Assembly: GCF_013364155.1 (NCBI RefSeq)
Contig: NZ_CP054916.1
Coordinates: 248,001 to 312,000, forward strand
Origin: Streptomyces sp. NA02950
GTDB lineage: Bacteria; Actinomycetota; Actinomycetes; Streptomycetales; Streptomycetaceae
Length of the DNA stretch: 64,000 bases
Direction of reading: 5' to 3'
The number at the start of each line of letters is the position of its first letter. Position 1 is the stretch's first letter. The notes beneath the pieces were generated by a model, which worked only from the letters and a program-made list of their open reading frames with translations, had not been told where the DNA came from and did not search any database. The translations under genes and the position numbers were made by a program. Shown piece by piece: positions 31,461 through 40,620 of this stretch.

Positions 31461-32254
31461 GGCAGGTGCCTCCCCGTGGGCAGCGGCTGCTCTTCCGCGT
31501 CGACGTCGGCGACCACATGGCCGTCGAGAACCTCGATGCGGCGGGGCAGTTGGGCTGCCAGCTCCCGGTCGTGAGTGATCATGACGATGGTGGTGCCCTC
31601 GGCGTTGAGCTCCTGGAGCAGCTTGAAGATCGCGGCACCGTTGACGCTGTCGAGGTTGCCGGTGGGCTCGTCGGCAAGCACGATCGCCGGGTTGTTGGCC
31701 AGCGCGCGGGCGATCGCGACCCGCTGCCGCTCACCGCCCGAGAGCTCGGGGGCCCGGTGGTCGGCCCGGTGAGCGAGCCCGACCCGGCGCAGGGCCACCG
31801 CCGCCGCCTTCATCCGCGCACGGTGTCTGACACCCGAGTAGAGCATGCCGTCTGCCACGTTCTCCAGGGCGGTGGAGTGCTGTGCCAGGAAGAACTGCTG
31901 GAACACAAAGCCGATCCGGGTGGCCCGCAGTCCGGCCAGGGCCCGGTCCGACATCTTGGCGACGTCCTCGCCGACGATCCGAACCGTTCCCGAGGTGGGC
32001 CGGTCCAGACTGCCCATCACCTGCAGCAGCGTCGACTTCCCCGAGCCGGACGGGCCCACGATCGCGACCAGCTCGCCCCGGTGAATGGTGAAGCCGGCCT
32101 TGTCCAGGGCCACCACGGGCGACGCGCCGGGGTAGACCTTGGACACCTTCTCCAGCTGGAGGACCGGCTCACCGGTGTGCCGGGCGCCGGTCACCTGGGC
32201 GGGCACCGTGGCCGTGTCCATGGCCGTGTCCGTGTTCGTGTTCGCCCCGCTCAT
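31457..32254 (-). CDS. ABC transporter ATPase (MacB/LolD type)
   Basis: A 265-residue nucleotide-binding subunit. Walker A is [10 protein letters not shown], the signature [15 protein letters not shown], Walker [13 protein letters not shown] and the H-loop ITHD. The first 28 residues are a Thr-rich extension not needed for the fold, so a later start is possible, but the ATG overlaps the stop of the membrane fusion gene (ATGA), which supports this one. It forms the complex with the adjacent permease. Confidence 0.95.
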   Translation of the reverse strand: MSGANTNTDTAMDTATVPAQVTGARHTGEPVLQLEKVSKVYPGASPVVALDKAGFTIHRGELVAIVGPSGSGKSTLLQVMGSLDRPTSGTVRIVGEDVAKMSDRALAGLRATRIGFVFQQFFLAQHSTALENVADGMLYSGVRHRARMKAAAVALRRVGLAHRADHRAPELSGGERQRVAIARALANNPAIVLADEPTGNLDSVNGAAIFKLLQELNAEGTTIVMITHDRELAAQLPRRIEVLDGHVVADVDAEEQPLPTGRHLP

Positions 32255-33402
32255 GAGGACGGCACCACGATCTTCTGGCCGGCTCGCAGCCCCTCGCCCT
32301 TGACCTCGACCGTGCCCGCGCTGTCGTCGAACAGGCCGGTCGTCACCGGGATCAGACGATTCTTCCCATTGGCCCCGACGACCTCGACGGCGTACTCGCC
32401 GCCGGCCCGCGCCAGCAGTGCGTTCACCGGGACCGTCAGCGCGTTCTTCACCGAGCCGGTCACGATGGACACCTGCACCGGTGCCTGGTCGAGCTCACCG
32501 GTCGCCTTCGCGTTCAGCGGTTTGATGTGGACGTCTATGGTCATGCTGTCGTCCGTCTTGGTCGCCACCTTGCCGACCGATGTCACGACACCCGGGGTGG
32601 TCTTGCCGTTGGGCAGCGTGATCGTCACCTTGTCGCCGACCGCCACATCGGACTGCTGGCTGGCGTTGAGCGCGACGGTGACCTGCCGCTGGGTCGAGGA
32701 GACCTCCATGAGCACGCTGCCGGGCTGGGCCGTTGCGCCGCGCACGGCGCCGACCTTGGTGACCCGGACCTCCTTGGCGGACAGGAACACCGCCTGCCCC
32801 AGCGGCAGTTTGCCGGTCGTCTTCAAGCCGAGGTCGTCCTGGAGCTCCCTGAGGGCGTAGTACGTCCCCCAGCCGAAGTAGTTCGAATCGGGGTCGAGCT
32901 CGCTCTTCTTGGCATATCCGAGAGAGACCAGAGCGGCGTTGAGCTGCTGCACGTCCGCCCCCTTCATCCGCCACTCGAGCGCCCGGTAGGCGGGTACATA
33001 GGCACCGTAGAGAAAGACCACCGGCTTGCCGTCAACCTGGTAGAGCACTTTGCCCTGGCGGACAACCGTGCCCACGCCCGGCACCTTCGTCACCGTGCCG
33101 CTGCCGTTGTTGACCACCTTGTAGTCGCCCGCATATCCCAGGGTCCCGTTGTCCTGCGTCCGGGCGGACAGCGTGCCCCGGGCCACCTCGGCGACCGCGG
33201 TGCGGGTGCTGGGCTTGGCGGGAGTGTCGTCCTCCTGGGGGCCGAACGGATCGGCGATGACGATCCCGGCACCGGCCACGACCAGCAGGGTCACGACGAT
33301 GGCCGCCGTCAGCCCGCGCCGACCTCCAAAGCGCCGACGCCCGCCGTTCCCGTCCGGCTCGGTGACGTCCGCGTCATCCGTGGAAATCTCCGCAGTGCTC
33401 AC
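32251..33402 (-). CDS. Membrane fusion protein with peptidoglycan-binding-like domain
   Basis: A 383-residue adaptor of the HlyD/MacA class for the ABC transporter. A cytoplasmic N terminus (about 40 residues) is followed by one membrane anchor ([20 protein letters not shown]), a lipoyl-like segment ([20 protein letters not shown]), an inserted peptidoglycan-binding-like helical domain ([18 protein letters not shown] and [18 protein letters not shown]), and C-terminal beta domains. The GTG at 33402 follows GGAG by 6 bases; the longer open frame upstream is not protein-like. The inserted domain suggests it reaches into the cell wall. Confidence 0.88.
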   Translation of the reverse strand: MSTAEISTDDADVTEPDGNGGRRRFGGRRGLTAAIVVTLLVVAGAGIVIADPFGPQEDDTPAKPSTRTAVAEVARGTLSARTQDNGTLGYAGDYKVVNNGSGTVTKVPGVGTVVRQGKVLYQVDGKPVVFLYGAYVPAYRALEWRMKGADVQQLNAALVSLGYAKKSELDPDSNYFGWGTYYALRELQDDLGLKTTGKLPLGQAVFLSAKEVRVTKVGAVRGATAQPGSVLMEVSSTQRQVTVALNASQQSDVAVGDKVTITLPNGKTTPGVVTSVGKVATKTDDSMTIDVHIKPLNAKATGELDQAPVQVSIVTGSVKNALTVPVNALLARAGGEYAVEVVGANGKNRLIPVTTGLFDDSAGTVEVKGEGLRAGQKIVVPSS

Positions 33403-33863
33403 GATCCGCTCCCGGGCCGAAGAGAAGCCGCGTTGGCGAGCGGCTGGAACCTCACGCGGAGACGTGCCGCCCGATTGACGTCCGTGTGCGGACCGGCAGC
33501 GCGCCCGACGGTGCTTTGCATATCCCCCTCCATTAATCGCCGAAATCCTGCATGGCCTCTTTCTACGGGACCCGCGGTTTCGCCAAGGTTTCGCTCCGCG
33601 ACGCCGCTCGGCGTCCGGCGGCGTCCCGCGCGAGGGGAAGGCAGGGGGACACTTGTTCCCCACCCGACCGCGTGGTCTTCGCGCAAGGACGCCATGTGGC
33701 CGAATAGCGTCACCTACACTTACGAAATCCGGAGAAGAATCGTCATCGGGGCCGGGCAGCGCGCGGAGGCCCGATGAAACGCTGAGGAAACCGGGGATGC
33801 AACATCCTGGCCGGTGTTGTCAAGGTGCTGGTGTCGGAGACATAGTCATCCAGGGGGGTTCCG
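33403..33863. other. Divergent intergenic region, transporter/two-component system
   Basis: 461 bp with no protein-like frame. It holds the promoters of the transporter set (left) and the two-component system (right). AGGGGGG precedes the response-regulator GTG by 5 bases. No clear operator was seen. Confidence 0.5.
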
Positions 33864-34517
33864 GTGCGTGTTCTCGTCGTTGAAGACGACAAAGAGATGG
33901 CCGAGACGGTCGCCACGGGTCTGCGCCAATCGCATATGGCCGTGGACGTGGCGTTCGACGGGCCCGGCGGGCTCGATCGCGCGCTGTGCAACGACTACGA
34001 CGTGATCGTGCTCGACCGCGACCTGCCGGGGATGCACGGCGACGAGGTGTGCGCGGAACTGATCGTGTCCGGATGCCGGGGCCGGGTGCTGATGCTCACC
34101 GCGGCGGCGACGACGGAAGACCTCGTGGACGGGCTCAGCCTGGGGGCCGACGACTACCTCCCCAAGCCGTTCGACTTCCCGGTGCTGGTGGCCCGCGTCA
34201 GCGCGCTGGCCCGCCGGTCCCACCCGGCGGTACCGCCCGTGGTCCGGCACGGCGGCCTGGTGATGGACACCGCCCGCCGCACCGCCAGCCGGGACGGCCA
34301 GCCGCTGAAGCTCGCGCCCAAGGAGTTCGGCGTACTGGAGCTGCTGCTGACGTCCCGTGGCCGGGCCGTGTCCGCCGAGGAACTCCTCGAACGGGTGTGG
34401 GACGAGGCCACCGACCCCTTCACCAACGCCGTGAAGATCACGATCAGCCGGCTGCGGGCCAAGCTCGGCGACCCGCCGATCATCGAGACCGTGGCCAAAC
34501 GGGGATACCGGATCTGA
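33864..34517 (+). CDS. OmpR-family response regulator
   Basis: A 217-residue response regulator. The receiver domain (1-115) has the acidic pocket VVEDD, phospho-acceptor D51 (VLDRDLPG), T in LMLTAAA and K in DDYLPKPFDF. The C-terminal winged helix (125-217) has KLAPKEFGVLELLL, NAVKITISRLRAKL and ETVAKRGYRI. The GTG start gives MRVLVVEDD. The sensor kinase follows 19 bases downstream. The divergent ABC transporter set is the obvious target, in the style of cell-envelope stress systems. Confidence 0.95.
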   Translation: MRVLVVEDDKEMAETVATGLRQSHMAVDVAFDGPGGLDRALCNDYDVIVLDRDLPGMHGDEVCAELIVSGCRGRVLMLTAAATTEDLVDGLSLGADDYLPKPFDFPVLVARVSALARRSHPAVPPVVRHGGLVMDTARRTASRDGQPLKLAPKEFGVLELLLTSRGRAVSAEELLERVWDEATDPFTNAVKITISRLRAKLGDPPIIETVAKRGYRI

Positions 34518-34536
34518 CGGATCCCGAAGGAGGCAC

Positions 34537-35847
34537 ATGTCGGCCATCTCCGCCCTCGCCCGCCGCATCGCCCGTCCGCAACTGCCGCGCCGTACCGTAC
34601 GAGCCAAGCTGACCCTTCTGTACGGCGGCTTGTTCCTCGTCTCGGGCGCGGCCCTGCTGGCGATGACCTACATCCTGGTGCGGTCCTCCGTCTGGGGGGA
34701 CGGCCCGCGGAGCAACGTCTCCGACTCCCTGCCCCGGCCGACCGTGAGCGGCGGCGACGCTCCCCCGGGCGATCCCCGGGAACCGGCCCGCCCGCCGGGC
34801 GGCTGGGTCTCCTCCATGGACACTCTCTCGGAGCAGGCAAGAAAGGCGCTCGCCCGGCAGAACGACGCGATGATGCACGAGTTGCTGGTGAACTCCGGTA
34901 TCGCGCTGGCCCTCATGTCGGTGATCTCGATAGCGCTCGGCTGGATCGTCGCCGGACGCATTCTGCGCCGCCTGCGGACGATCACGGCGGCCGCACGGAA
35001 CATCTCGGCGACCAATCTGCACGAGCGCCTGGCCCTGGACGGCCCCGACGACGAGCTCAAGGAGCTGGGCCATACCTTCGACGGGCTGCTCGGCAGACTC
35101 GAGAGCTCCTTCCAGGCCCAGCGCCAGTTCGTCGCCAACGCCTCCCATGAGCTGCGCACCCCACTGGCCCGGCAGCGGGTGCTCGGTCAGGTCGCGCTCG
35201 CGGACCCGGAGGCCACGGTGCAGTCACTGCGGGCGGCGCACGAACGGATCCTGGTGGCGGGCGCCGAGCAGGAGCGGCTCATCGAAGCCCTGCTCACCCT
35301 CACCCGCAGCCATGCCGGTATCGAGGTCCGCCAGCCGTTCGACCTGGGCCGGCTGGTCCACGAAGCCGTCGACGTCCGCAGGGTGGAAGCGCAGTTCCGC
35401 GGTGTGACACTGAGCGTGTCTGGCTCGGACGCCATGGCATCGGGCCACCGGCCCCTCGCGGAACGCCTCGTCGTCAATCTCGTGGACAACGCCATCCGCT
35501 ACAACGTCCCCGCCGGCGAGGTGGCCGTCACCACCGCGACGGTGGACGGACGCGCCGTCCTCACCGTCTCCAACACCGGTCCGGTGGTGCCGCAGGACGC
35601 CGTCGAACGGCTCCTCCAGCCGTTCCAGCGCCTCACCGCCGCCCGCACGGGCCGACCCGAGGGACTGGGCCTCGGACTGTCCATCGTGCAGGCCATCGCG
35701 GCCGCCCACGACGCCACCCTCTCCACCACCGCCCGGCCCGAGGGCGGCCTGACCATCACGGTCACCTTCCCTCCCGTCAGCGAGCCCGCCCCGGCCTCCC
35801 GGCGCCGCTCCGCACAGCAGGTGCAGACCCAGGTGCGCACCCCGTGA
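34537..35847 (+). CDS. Sensor histidine kinase
   Basis: A 436-residue membrane kinase. The first helix is TLLYGGLFLVSGAALLAMTY, then an extracellular loop of about 70 residues rich in Pro, Gly and Asp, a second helix (SGIALALMSVISIALGWIVA), a HAMP domain, and the H box ASHELRTPLARQR with phospho-acceptor H204. The ATPase domain has LVVNLVDNAIRYN (N box) and PEGLGLGLSIVQAIA (G box). AAGGAGG lies just before the ATG. The pair acts with the response regulator upstream. The short loop resembles kinases that sense the membrane or cell-wall antibiotics, but no ligand can be read from it. Confidence 0.95.
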   Translation: MSAISALARRIARPQLPRRTVRAKLTLLYGGLFLVSGAALLAMTYILVRSSVWGDGPRSNVSDSLPRPTVSGGDAPPGDPREPARPPGGWVSSMDTLSEQARKALARQNDAMMHELLVNSGIALALMSVISIALGWIVAGRILRRLRTITAAARNISATNLHERLALDGPDDELKELGHTFDGLLGRLESSFQAQRQFVANASHELRTPLARQRVLGQVALADPEATVQSLRAAHERILVAGAEQERLIEALLTLTRSHAGIEVRQPFDLGRLVHEAVDVRRVEAQFRGVTLSVSGSDAMASGHRPLAERLVVNLVDNAIRYNVPAGEVAVTTATVDGRAVLTVSNTGPVVPQDAVERLLQPFQRLTAARTGRPEGLGLGLSIVQAIAAAHDATLSTTARPEGGLTITVTFPPVSEPAPASRRRSAQQVQTQVRTP

Positions 35848-35859
35848 CCTGCCGAGAAA

Positions 35860-35902
35860 CGCCGTACCGTGCCGCCCCTCCTCGGGGCGGCACGGTACGG
35901 CG
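35860..35902. terminator. Bidirectional 19-bp hairpin terminator
   Basis: Perfect 19-bp arms (35860-35878 and 35884-35902) with loop TCCTC lie between the convergent kinase and lipoprotein genes, whose stops are 13 and 16 bases away. It fits a shared terminator. Confidence 0.8.
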
Positions 35903-35917
35903 CTCGATCGGTCAGGG

Positions 35918-36529
35918 TCACTGCGGCCGGCCGGTGGAGACCTCCTTGGGCGCGCCGTCGGCGGCCTTCTCCAGGATGGGCTGGCAGACCTTGTCGGCGT
36001 CCTTGAAGACCTGGCCGTTGGGGTCCACCCCCAGGGTCTCGCCGTTCACGTCGAGGCCGCCCTCGGAGTTGGGGTCGGGGAACTTCTTGACGCCGTTCTT
36101 CCTCATGCACTTGGCGTAGTCCAGCGAGGCCTTGCGCACCGCTTCGGGCGCCGATCCGTTGCCCGCCGGGGGCAGCAGCGTCCGGCACTTCTTGTCGGCG
36201 GCCTGGGCCTGCGAGGACTTCATGTCGACCTGGTTGCCGTTGAGATCGATGAGTCCCTGGGCGTTGGGGTCGGGGAAGTTCTTCACTCCGTTCTCCCGCA
36301 TGCACTTGGCGTACGCGAGCGTGCTCTTGCCCTTGCCCGCCCCACCCGGGTCCTTGCTGGAGGAACCCGGACCGCCGCTGTTTCCCGCCTCATCGTCGCC
36401 GTCCGAGCACGCGCCCGCGAACAGCATGATCGCCGTCACCGAGGCGAGGGACGCGGCCAGCCGCCTACCCCGCCGGGACCGGAGGGGACGCCCACTGCCC
36501 GGACCGCCGTGGCCGAAAGCACCCTGCAT
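35918..36529 (-). CDS. Lipoprotein with duplicated CMRxNGV motif
   Basis: A 203-residue secreted lipoprotein. It has a signal peptide with a twin-Arg-rich start (SRRGRRLAAS) and lipobox LFAGAC with C41 as the lipidated residue, then a Gly/Ser-rich linker. Two copies of a unit follow: AYAKCMRENGVKNFPDPN and DYAKCMRKNGVKKFPDPN, each later followed by a further Cys (KKCRTLLPP, KVCQPILE), so two disulfides are possible. The ATG at 36529 follows GGAG by 6 bases. Such proteins are often encoded beside MacB-like transporters and two-component systems in actinomycetes. A sensing or periplasmic partner role is inferred. Confidence 0.85.
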   Translation of the reverse strand: MQGAFGHGGPGSGRPLRSRRGRRLAASLASVTAIMLFAGACSDGDDEAGNSGGPGSSSKDPGGAGKGKSTLAYAKCMRENGVKNFPDPNAQGLIDLNGNQVDMKSSQAQAADKKCRTLLPPAGNGSAPEAVRKASLDYAKCMRKNGVKKFPDPNSEGGLDVNGETLGVDPNGQVFKDADKVCQPILEKAADGAPKEVSTGRPQ

Positions 36530-36641
36530 GTCGTTCTCCGTTTCTGGTTGAGGTTCCTGGTGGCTGTTCCAGCGTTCGGGGGCGCTGTGGTCGCCATGAC
36601 GCTCAATCAAAGGCTACGGACCGGAGGGTTTCGGCGCGGTT

Positions 36642-39600
36642 TCACGAACGCTCGTCTGCCAGCTTCTCCAAAAGCACGCCGGCGATCCTGGCAAGCGGTT
36701 CCCCGTTAATCATGCGGCGGTGGTCGGTCTCAATGGAGTGCGTCTCCATGCCCCGTACATAGGGCCGCCATGCTTCCGGGGCGGCTTGCGCCGAGAGCAG
36801 TTCCGGGCGTCCGAGCGTCGCGACGAAAAGCACTACATCTCCATCGAACCAGCCGGGAGTGTACGTGCGCAGAAGTCGCAGATTGTTCTCCTCGACCTTC
36901 CGGACGGCCGACAGCGTCTCCTTGAGCGCTGTGCCGCCGACGGGTTTCGTGGTGGCCGCCGGGGCGGCCTCGTCCACCACCTCACCGTCGATGAGCAGCA
37001 CCGGCCGGTCTCCGGGGCGCATTCCGCCGAATCCCGCGAATTCGCCGTCGAGGGTCTCCTCGGCCTTTATCTCGCGGTTCGGATATCCGTCCAGAATGGC
37101 CAGCATGGCGACCGTGTCGCCCTCCCTCTGCAATCGTGCCGCGACCGCGTGCGCGAGCACTCCGCCCAAAGACCACCCGAGCAGGTGGTAGGGGCCGCTC
37201 GGCTGGACGGAGCGGATCTGGGCCGCGTAGTCGGCGGCCATTTCCTCGATGCTTTCCGGCAGGCGGCCGGACGCGGTGAGGCCGCGCGCCTGGAGGCCGT
37301 AGAGGGGGTATTCGGCCGGCAGATGGTTGACCAGGGCCGCGTAGTGCCAGCTGAGGCCGCCTCCGGAATGCAGACAGAACAGCGGTGCCCGGTCGCCCGT
37401 GGTGCGCAGCGGGAGGAGCATGTCGTAGTCGCCCGTGACCTCGGGGTCCGTGTCGAGCACCGCGGCGATGGCGGCGACCGTCGGCCCGGCGAACAGGTCC
37501 CGGATGCCGATCTCCGCGTCGAGCGCCGTGCGGATCCGCTCGATGAGCCGCATCGCCAGCAGCGAGTCGCCGCCCAGATCGAAGAACGAGTCCTCGGTGC
37601 CGACCCGGTGCACGCCCAGCACCTCGGCGAACAGCCCGCACAGGACTGCCTCCACGGGGAGGCGGGGATCCCGGCCGGTTCCGGTCCCGCCCGTGCCGGG
37701 GTCGGGCAGCGCGGCCCGGTCCAGCTTTCCGTTCGCGGTCACCGGCAGGCGCTCCAGCAGCACCACCGCGGCCGGGACCATGTAGTCGGGCAGCGTCCGC
37801 ACGGCGTACGCGCGGAGCACCTCCGCCTCCAGAACCGGGTCGGCCGGGACGACGTAGGCGACCAGACGCCTGGTCCCCGTCGTGTCCTCGTGCACGACGA
37901 CCGCGGCCTGGGCCACGCCCTCGTGGGCGGCCAGCACCGCCTCGACCTCGCCGGGCTCGATGCGGAAGCCGCGGATCTTCACCTGCTCGTCGGCGCGGCC
38001 CGCGAAGACCAGTTCTCCGGCGCGAGTCCAGCGTGCCAGGTCGCCGGTGCGGTACATGCGTTCGCCGGCAGCGGGGAACGGGCAGGCGATGAACCGCTCC
38101 GCGGTCAGAGCGGCCCGGCCCGCGTATCCACGCGCCAGACCCGCGCCGGCGATGTACAACTCTCCGATCGCTCCGGGCGGGAGCGGTCGCAGGAACTCGT
38201 CCAGGACGAAGGTCCGGCTGTTGTCCATCGGCCGGCCAATGGGCACGTTCGCCGGGATGGTATCGCCCGCGGTGTAGGCGAGCTGGGTGGTGAAGGCCGT
38301 GGTCTCGGTGGGCCCGTAGGTGGTACGGACGGTCAGCCCGGGCTGGGCCCGCAGCAGGGTCCGGATCGCCGCGGCGGGGACCACGTCACCGCCGGTCGAC
38401 ACCTCGCGCACCCCGGCGAAGATCTCGGGCGCCTCCTCGGCCAGCAGCCTGAACAGCCCCGCGGTGGCATGGACGTTCGTCACCCCGTGCGCGGCGATCA
38501 TCGCACCGCGCTCGGCGACACCGGCGTCGCCGGAGGGCATGGCGACCAGCCGGCCGCCGTGCGCCAGCGTCACCCAGATCTCGTATGTGGAGGCGTCGAA
38601 GGCGTGGTTGGCGTGGACGAGGACGCGTTCGGTGACTTCCGGGCGCCAGCTGCGGTCCTCGGCGAAGCTCACCACGTTCCGGTGCGTCACGGCCACGCCC
38701 TTGGGGGTGCCGGTCGACCCGGAGGTGTACATCACATACGCCAGATGACCGGGGCGCAGGGGCGCCGTCCGATCACCGTCGCCGGGCGTGGTCGCCGGGC
38801 AGTGCGCCATCTCGACGACGGCCTCCTCCCACACCACCCGCTCGAACCCGTCGGGCACGGCGCGCCGCTCGGCCGCGGCGGCCAGCACCAGGGCCGGCCG
38901 CACGTCGGCCAGCATGAACCCGATGCGCTCGGCCGGGTAGGCCGGGTCGACGGGCACATAGACCGCACCCGCCTTCACCACGCCGAGCAGCACCACCAGC
39001 AGGTCGGCCGAGCGGTCCATGACCACCGCGACACGGTCGTCGGGTCCGATACCCCGGGCGATCAGCCAGTGCGCGACCCGATTGGCCAGCGCCTCTGTCT
39101 CCGCGTAGGTCAGGGTGATGTCATGGGCGGTGATCGCGATCGCGTCGGGGGCGCGGGCGACCTGACGCTCGAAAAGCTCCGGGAGGGTACCGACGGTCAG
39201 CGGCCGGGCGGTGTCGTTCCACTCCTCGACCACCGTCCGCCGCTCCGCGGAGGCGATGACATCGAGGTCACTGACGCGCACCCGCGGATCGGCGGCGATC
39301 TGCTCCAGCACCGCGACCAGCCGAACGGACAGGGACCGCGCCGTGCTCTCGTCGAACAGGTCGGCCGCGTACTGAAGGGTGCCCCCGATGCCGTCCGGCG
39401 CGCCCTTGTTGTCCCGGAATTCGCCGAGCGTGACCGAGAGGTCGAAGCGGGCCGTCACCTCGTGCTCCGCGGTCACCTGGGTCGCCTCCAGTCCGGGCAG
39501 CCGCCAGGCGGAGTGCCGGGCCGGGCCGCCCGAGTGCAGGGCCAGCATGATCTGGAAGAGCGGCTGCCGGGCGAGGGAGCGCACATGTCCGAGGTCGTCC

Positions 39601-40620
39601 ACGAGCCGTTCGAACGGCAGGTCCTGGTGGGCGTACGCGGCCAGGTCGGTTTCGCGGACCCGGGCCAGCAGCTCCTCGAAAGTGGGGTCGCCGCCGACGT
39701 CGGTGCGCAGGACCAGGGTGTTGCTGAAGAATCCGGCCAGGTCCTCCACGGCGCTGTCCGTGCGGCCGGCGACCGCGGTGCCGATGGGGATGTCGGCGCC
39801 GGCGCCGAGTCTGGCCAGCAGCATCGCCAGCGCCGCCTGAACCACCATGAACAGGGTGGCCGAGCCGTGGCGCGCGGCCTCCGCCAGGGCGGCGTGGGCC
39901 GATGCGCCGAGCCGCAGCGGAACGTCTCCGCCACGGAAGGAGGCGACCGCCGGGCGGGGCCGGTCGGCCGGGAGCGTCAGCTCCTCGGGCAGTCCGGCCA
40001 GCGCCTGCCGCCAGTAGGCGAGCTGGTTGCTGATCAGGCTGTCGGAGTCGCGCAGGTCACCGAGCACTTCTCGCTGCCACAGCGCGTAGTCGGCGTACTG
40101 CACCGGCAGCGGCGCCCAGTCCGGCGCGACACCGGACTGCCGTGCCGTGTAGGACCGCTGGAGGTCCCGTTGCAGGACGCCCATCGACCAGCCGTCCACG
40201 GCGATGTGATGGGCCACGATCGCGAGGATGTGTTCGGTCGGCGAGATCGTCAGCAGCTCGGTCCGCAACGGGAGGTCGCGGGTCAGGTCGAAGCCCTTGC
40301 GGGCCCCTTCCGCGAGGACCGCGGGCAGTTCCCCGGCCGTGACGTTCCGCAGAGTGAGGGCGGGGCCCGCCGAGCGGACCTCCTGCCGTGGGATCCCGTC
40401 GACCGACGGGAAGACGGTGCGCAGCGTCTCGTGCCGGTCGGCCACATCGTGCAGCGCCGCTTCGAGAGCGGGGACGTCCAGTTCGCCGTCCAGACGCAGC
40501 GCCAGCGGCACGTTGTAGCCGGCGCCGGCCCCGGCCTCCTCCATCCGGTTCAGGATCCACATGCGCTGCTGCCCGTAGGACAGCGGCAGCATTTCGGGCC
40601 GCTCCCGCGCGACCAGCCCG
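36642..40620 (-). other. NRPS module 6: C-A-T-TE, Dpg-like, release
   Basis: C about 5300-5760, A about 5780-6290 with code DAYHSGTAFK, carrier [10 protein letters not shown] near 6310, then a type I thioesterase (6360-6618) with [16 protein letters not shown] (S6443) and a C-terminal His in ETDHRRM. The module 6 A domain has ordinary codon use, unlike modules 1 and 3. TE follows the carrier directly, with no X domain. Confidence 0.85.
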
